64,000 nt of DNA from Serpens gallinarum (GTDB lineage Bacteria > Pseudomonadota > Gammaproteobacteria > Pseudomonadales > Pseudomonadaceae), in the NCBI RefSeq assembly GCF_014836765.1, contig NZ_JACSQG010000003.1, forward strand, positions 248,001 to 312,000, written 5' to 3'. Positions 60,572 through 64,000 of the stretch are shown in pieces. Below the pieces are notes generated by a model. It was not told the DNA's origin. It made no database searches and saw only the letters and a program-made list of their open reading frames with translations. A program made the position numbers and the translations under genes. Each line of letters opens with the position of its first letter. Position 1 is the first letter of the stretch.

Positions 60572-61327
60572 TCAGGCCTTGAGACCCAAGCCCACCGCGC
60601 AAATCACCAGGAAACCGCAGAACAGCAGTTTCAATTTGCGCTCGGGCAAGCCATAGGCCAGCTTCACGCCCCAGCTGATGCTGAGCAGTCCGCCGATGGC
60701 CAACGGTATGCCCATGAGCCAGTCGACCTGGCCGTGCAGGCTGTAGCTGACCAGGGTCACTGACGTGCTCGGAATAGCCAATGCCAAGGACAGCCCCTGG
60801 GCCATCACCTGGGTGGTGCCGAACACGCTGGTCAGCACCGGTGTCGCCACCACAGCTCCACCCACGCCCAGCAACCCTCCGGCCGCGCCGGCCACCGCAC
60901 CCAGTGGCGCCAGCCAGGGCCAGGGATAACGCAAGGTAGTGCTGCCCGCCTGAGGACGGAAATAAATCCGCGTGAAGTTGTAGGCCGCCAGCAGGATCAG
61001 AAACACCACGAATGCCTTGCGCATGAAACCGGGATCCTGGGTCACCGCCCATTTGGCCCCGATCACTGCGAAGAAGAAACTGGTGATCCCCAAGGTCAAC
61101 GCATAGCGCAGGTTAATGCGGTTACGCTGGTTGTAACGCCACACCGCCAACAGCACGTTGGGCACCACCATCACCAGCGCCGTGCCTTGGGCCATCTGCT
61201 GATCCAGCCCGAACAGCACACCCAGCGCCGGGATGGCAATCAACCCGCCACCAATGCCGAACAACCCACCCACCGTACCAAGCAACAGACCAAGAACCAG
61301 ATTGATGAGCAGATCGAGCAAATTCAT
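60572..61327 (-). CDS. TauE/SafE-family sulfite/anion exporter
   Basis: A 251-residue membrane protein with about eight helices and the TauE/SafE repeats LGTVGGLFGIGGGLIAIPAL and AGAAGGLLGVGGAVVATPVL. Family members export sulfite, sulfoacetate or other organic anions. It is divergent from a LysR gene with its start 103 bp away, so that regulator probably controls it. Confidence 0.93.
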   Translation of the reverse strand: MNLLDLLINLVLGLLLGTVGGLFGIGGGLIAIPALGVLFGLDQQMAQGTALVMVVPNVLLAVWRYNQRNRINLRYALTLGITSFFFAVIGAKWAVTQDPGFMRKAFVVFLILLAAYNFTRIYFRPQAGSTTLRYPWPWLAPLGAVAGAAGGLLGVGGAVVATPVLTSVFGTTQVMAQGLSLALAIPSTSVTLVSYSLHGQVDWLMGIPLAIGGLLSISWGVKLAYGLPERKLKLLFCGFLVICAVGLGLKA

Positions 61328-61429
61328 GAAGACTCCTTTAAATCAGGCCGCCATGCTAGCCAGCGGCCGCTATTCTGGAAACGTGCTATCGCGCACAATG
61401 GCTTTGCGTTTTTTGCATAAGCGATAGCC

Positions 61430-62419
61430 ATGAATCCCGATCAGCTCACCAACCAACTGACCCTGTTTCTTGATGTCCTGGAATGCGGCAGTTTTTCTGC
61501 CGCCGCTCGCCGTCATCCGCTGACCCCTTCTGCCGTAGCCCGGCGCATCGACTCGCTGGAAAAGTCCCTCGGCAGCAGTCTGTTCCTGCGCAGCACCCAC
61601 GCAATCCGGGTGACACCGGCCGGCCTAGCTTTTGCGCAGCGGGCACAACGCATTCTCAGTGAACTGCACCAGGCACGTGCAGAGGCCGTCTCATTGAGCA
61701 GTGTTCCGGAAGGTCAGATTCGCATCGATGCCCCGGCCCCCTTCGGACGCCGTCGCCTGGCCCCAGTCATCGCCGAGTTTCTGCAGCTGTACCCGGGCCT
61801 CGATGTACAGCTGCGCCTGATCGACAGCTTTGTCGATCTGCGCGGCGACCACTTGGGCGAGGTTGATCTGGTGCTACGCATCGGCCCGGTGGCCGACACC
61901 CGCCTGATTGCCACACCCCTTGCACCGCTGATCCGCGTGGTCTGCGCCAGCCCGGCCTATCTGGAACGTCGCGGAATTCCCAGCCACCCCAGCGAGTTGC
62001 TGGAGCATGATGGTCTCGACTGGGACGGCCTGACGCCACAGTACGCCTGGCGCTTTATGGTGGATGAACAATTGCAGCAATTCCGACCTCGCCGTCAGCG
62101 CATGAGCACCAACAATGCCGAAACCCTGGTATATGGCGCCCTCGCCGGCCTGGGTATCGCCCACCTGCCGACCTGGCTGGTCAGTGAGCACCTACTGCGC
62201 GGCGAACTGGTGCCTGTGCTCTGCCCGGATGGTCTGCCGGCCCCAGAACCCAGCAGCATCTATGCCCTCAACCTCAACCGGGAAACCCACTCACGCACCC
62301 GATTGTTGCTGGGTTTCATGCGCGAGCGTTTTGGTGAGCTTCCGCCCTGGGACCAGGCACTGCGTGCCCGCCTGCAGCCGGCAGGGGCAACCTCGACTAC
62401 CCATCAGACAGAGGAGTAG
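61430..62419 (+). CDS. LysR-family transcriptional regulator
   Basis: A 329-residue regulator with helix-turn-helix (LTLFLDVLECGSFSAAARRH, LTPSAVARRIDSLEKSL, LFLRSTHAIRVTPAG) and an effector domain from about residue 92. It resembles the large LTTR group that controls adjacent transporters. Probable target: the divergent TauE/SafE gene. Confidence 0.93.
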   Translation: MNPDQLTNQLTLFLDVLECGSFSAAARRHPLTPSAVARRIDSLEKSLGSSLFLRSTHAIRVTPAGLAFAQRAQRILSELHQARAEAVSLSSVPEGQIRIDAPAPFGRRRLAPVIAEFLQLYPGLDVQLRLIDSFVDLRGDHLGEVDLVLRIGPVADTRLIATPLAPLIRVVCASPAYLERRGIPSHPSELLEHDGLDWDGLTPQYAWRFMVDEQLQQFRPRRQRMSTNNAETLVYGALAGLGIAHLPTWLVSEHLLRGELVPVLCPDGLPAPEPSSIYALNLNRETHSRTRLLLGFMRERFGELPPWDQALRARLQPAGATSTTHQTEE

Positions 62420-62509
62420 CAATGGACGGGCACCGCTCGTCGCCGGTGATTCATACGCCCTGGCAATCGCTACGCTGTAGGTATCGACCTTCCCATCAAG
62501 GACATTCCC

Positions 62510-63442
62510 TTGGCCGGATCCAGTCTGCTCGCGCTAATCGACGACATCGCCACCCTCCTCGACGACGTGTCGGTAATGACCAAGGTGGCCGCGAAGAAAA
62601 CCGCCGGGGTCCTCGGGGACGACCTTGCCCTCAATGCCCAACAGGTCAGCGGGGTCAATGCCGAGCGCGAACTGCCCGTCGTCTGGGCGGTGTGCAAGGG
62701 CTCGCTACTCAACAAGGTCATTCTGGTCCCCGCCGCGCTCCTGATCAGTTTCTTCCTTCCTTGGGCGATCACCCCGCTGCTGATGATCGGCGGTGCGTTC
62801 CTATGTTACGAAGGCTTTGAAAAAATCGCTCACAAGCTATTGCACAGCCCCACAGAGGAGGCCACCGAACGCCAACAGCGAATCGAGGCCATCGCCGACC
62901 CCGCCGTCGACATGCGCACGTTTGAACGCGACAAGATCAAAGGTGCAGTGCGTACCGACTTCATCCTGTCAGCGGAAATTATCGCCATCACCCTGGGGGC
63001 CGTTGCCGGGGCGCCCTTCGTGCAGCAAGTCATAGTGCTGTGCGGCATTGCCCTGGTCATAACGGTCGGGGTTTACGGGCTGGTGGCCGGCATCGTCAAG
63101 CTGGATGACCTGGGCCTGCTGCTCACCCAGAAAACCTCTCAACTTACCCAGTCCATCGGGCGCGGCATTGTTGCGACGGCGCCATATCTGATGAAAACCC
63201 TGTCTATCGTCGGCACCGCAGCCATGTTCATGGTCGGCGGCTCGATCCTGGTGCATGGCCTGGCGCCCGTGCATCACGTCATTCAGCACAGCGCTGAGTT
63301 GGCTGGCAACCTACCGGCTGGCGGTCTTGTTTCGATCCTCACCCCGACGCTGCTCAGTGCGCTGTTCGGGATTCTCGCCGGCGGTGTGGTGGTCGCCGCC
63401 GTCATGCTGTTTAAGCGCTTGCGCACCGTGGTCGCCTTGTGA
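62510..63442 (+). CDS. DUF808 (YedI) family membrane protein
   Basis: A 310-residue protein beginning [20 protein letters not shown], the canonical DUF808 start, encoded by a TTG codon with AAGGA seven bases upstream. [20 protein letters not shown] and [20 protein letters not shown] are conserved family blocks; about five or six helices follow. Function unknown. Confidence 0.9.
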   Translation: MAGSSLLALIDDIATLLDDVSVMTKVAAKKTAGVLGDDLALNAQQVSGVNAERELPVVWAVCKGSLLNKVILVPAALLISFFLPWAITPLLMIGGAFLCYEGFEKIAHKLLHSPTEEATERQQRIEAIADPAVDMRTFERDKIKGAVRTDFILSAEIIAITLGAVAGAPFVQQVIVLCGIALVITVGVYGLVAGIVKLDDLGLLLTQKTSQLTQSIGRGIVATAPYLMKTLSIVGTAAMFMVGGSILVHGLAPVHHVIQHSAELAGNLPAGGLVSILTPTLLSALFGILAGGVVVAAVMLFKRLRTVVAL

Positions 63443-63475
63443 CGGTATCGTCATTCTGGAATTGAATACCCACGC

Positions 63476-63889
63476 ATGAAACAGCTTCTTGTCTCCCTGT
63501 TCTGCATAACCGGTGCACTGCTCAGCGCACCGCTTCACGCCCTTGAGGTGTGGCACTCCAACACGGTGTGGGCCGGTCAGGGCCAATGCGCCGCGGTGTT
63601 CTCCTTCGACAGCGATCTGCAAGACGTCAGTGAGTTGCGCCTCAGCGTGTCCGGACTCAACCCGGCCGGGGAAACCATCCTCAGCGGTGAATTGGAGATT
63701 GATCAGTTCGGTCAATCCTCGGCCGATCGTTACGCTGAAGCCTACCTGGAAGGCGAAGCGCTGTGCGGTAGCGACCTGGTCATTCAGGTCGAACAGGCCA
63801 CCGCGCTCCTGAATGGCAAGCCCACCGATCTACTGACGACCGATACGCTCAGGGTGCTGGACTTCAAACCGCTGAAAATTCAGCTCTGA
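63476..63889 (+). CDS. Small exported protein, possibly IrmA-like
   Basis: A 137-residue protein with a clear signal peptide (MKQLLVSLFCITGALLSAPL, cleavage after HA before LEVW). The mature part has two cysteines (GQCAAVFSF and EALCGSDLV) that could form a disulfide, and a beta-rich pattern. The start LEVWHSNTVWAGQGQC recalls pseudomonad proteins I remember as IrmA-family, but I cannot verify that. It lies 33 bp after the DUF808 gene. Confidence 0.75.
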   Translation: MKQLLVSLFCITGALLSAPLHALEVWHSNTVWAGQGQCAAVFSFDSDLQDVSELRLSVSGLNPAGETILSGELEIDQFGQSSADRYAEAYLEGEALCGSDLVIQVEQATALLNGKPTDLLTTDTLRVLDFKPLKIQL

Positions 63890-63903
63890 CAGGCAGTTGC
63901 CCT

Positions 63904-64000
63904 TCAGGGCTGATTGAAGGCTTCACCACTGTCGCTGACGATTCGTCCATCCACCAGCTCGATGCTGCGCCGGCAACTGCTGGACAAGCGTGGGTCATGG
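63904..64000 (-). CDS. ABC transporter ATP-binding protein, C-terminal end only
   Basis: The last 31 codons and stop of a minus-strand gene that continues beyond the window: [20 protein letters not shown] followed by [11 protein letters not shown]. The H-loop histidine and the ELVDGRIV ending are typical of LolD/MacB-type ABC ATPases. The stop is TGA at 63906-63904. Partner genes lie outside. Confidence 0.75.
   Translation of the reverse strand, partial: HDPRLSSSCRRSIELVDGRIVSDSGEAFNQP

Overview
This is a GC-rich bacterial chromosome segment and almost certainly comes from a Pseudomonas-type gammaproteobacterium. The main evidence is gene order. The block gltA / sdhCDAB / sucAB-lpdG / sucCD / brnQ / htpG, flanked by START-domain and YkgJ genes, matches the arrangement known from P. 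aeruginosa and relatives. The liuR-liuABCDE leucine cluster and the hbcR/gntP/bdhA 3-hydroxybutyrate cluster are also typical of pseudomonads. I see no rRNA, tRNA, CRISPR array, phage, integrase or insertion sequence.

Layout. 1-4.8 kb: the end of a TerC-family membrane protein, a methanethiol S-methyltransferase-like gene, and a soluble hybrid histidine kinase with an OmpR-type response regulator. 4.8-7.1 kb: an acyl-CoA dehydrogenase divergent from a LysR regulator. 7.2-14.4 kb: MerR-type regulator LiuR behind tandem palindromic operators, then liuA-E for leucine/isovalerate breakdown to acetyl-CoA and acetoacetate. 14.4-16.9 kb: an acyltransferase/SGNH protein and a DUF192 protein. 17.0-23.0 kb: a sigma-54 activator (HbcR-like), a GntP permease with a clear -24/-12 promoter, 3-hydroxybutyrate dehydrogenase and acetoacetyl-CoA synthetase. 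23-32 kb: mixed small genes, an ABC-F protein, undecaprenyl-diphosphatase, two chemoreceptors, tpm and an OsmC-family gene. 32-37.6 kb: htpG behind a near-consensus heat-shock promoter, an uncharacterised membrane-anchored protein, two hotdog thioesterases and a DUF599 protein. 37.6-52.4 kb: brnQ, then the TCA block on the minus strand, with gltA divergent. 52.4-64 kb: START and YkgJ proteins, a third and unusual chemoreceptor, a spermidine-synthase-like gene, class II DAHP synthase, an EamA transporter, a DUF1127/LysR pair, a TauE/LysR pair, a DUF808 protein, a small secreted protein and the tail of an ABC ATPase.

How it fits together. Branched-chain amino acids enter through BrnQ. Leucine is degraded by LiuABCDE to acetoacetate plus acetyl-CoA. 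External 3-hydroxybutyrate enters through the GntP permease and is oxidised by BdhA to acetoacetate. Acetoacetyl-CoA synthetase activates the shared acetoacetate, and the acetyl-CoA is burnt by the TCA enzymes encoded in the same window.

Novelty. Nearly all genes belong to known families, and I did not find a gene set that looks like a new defence or mobile system. The observations most worth following are regulatory or domain-level: tandem LiuR operators, a sigma-54 promoter with candidate enhancers, a structured brnQ leader with a hairpin over the likely ribosome-binding site, an RpoH-type htpG promoter, an intrinsic terminator between lpdG and sucCD, a palindromic repeat inside the liu operon, two chemoreceptors with unusual input regions, and an uncharacterised protein with a possible small beta-barrel tail next to htpG.
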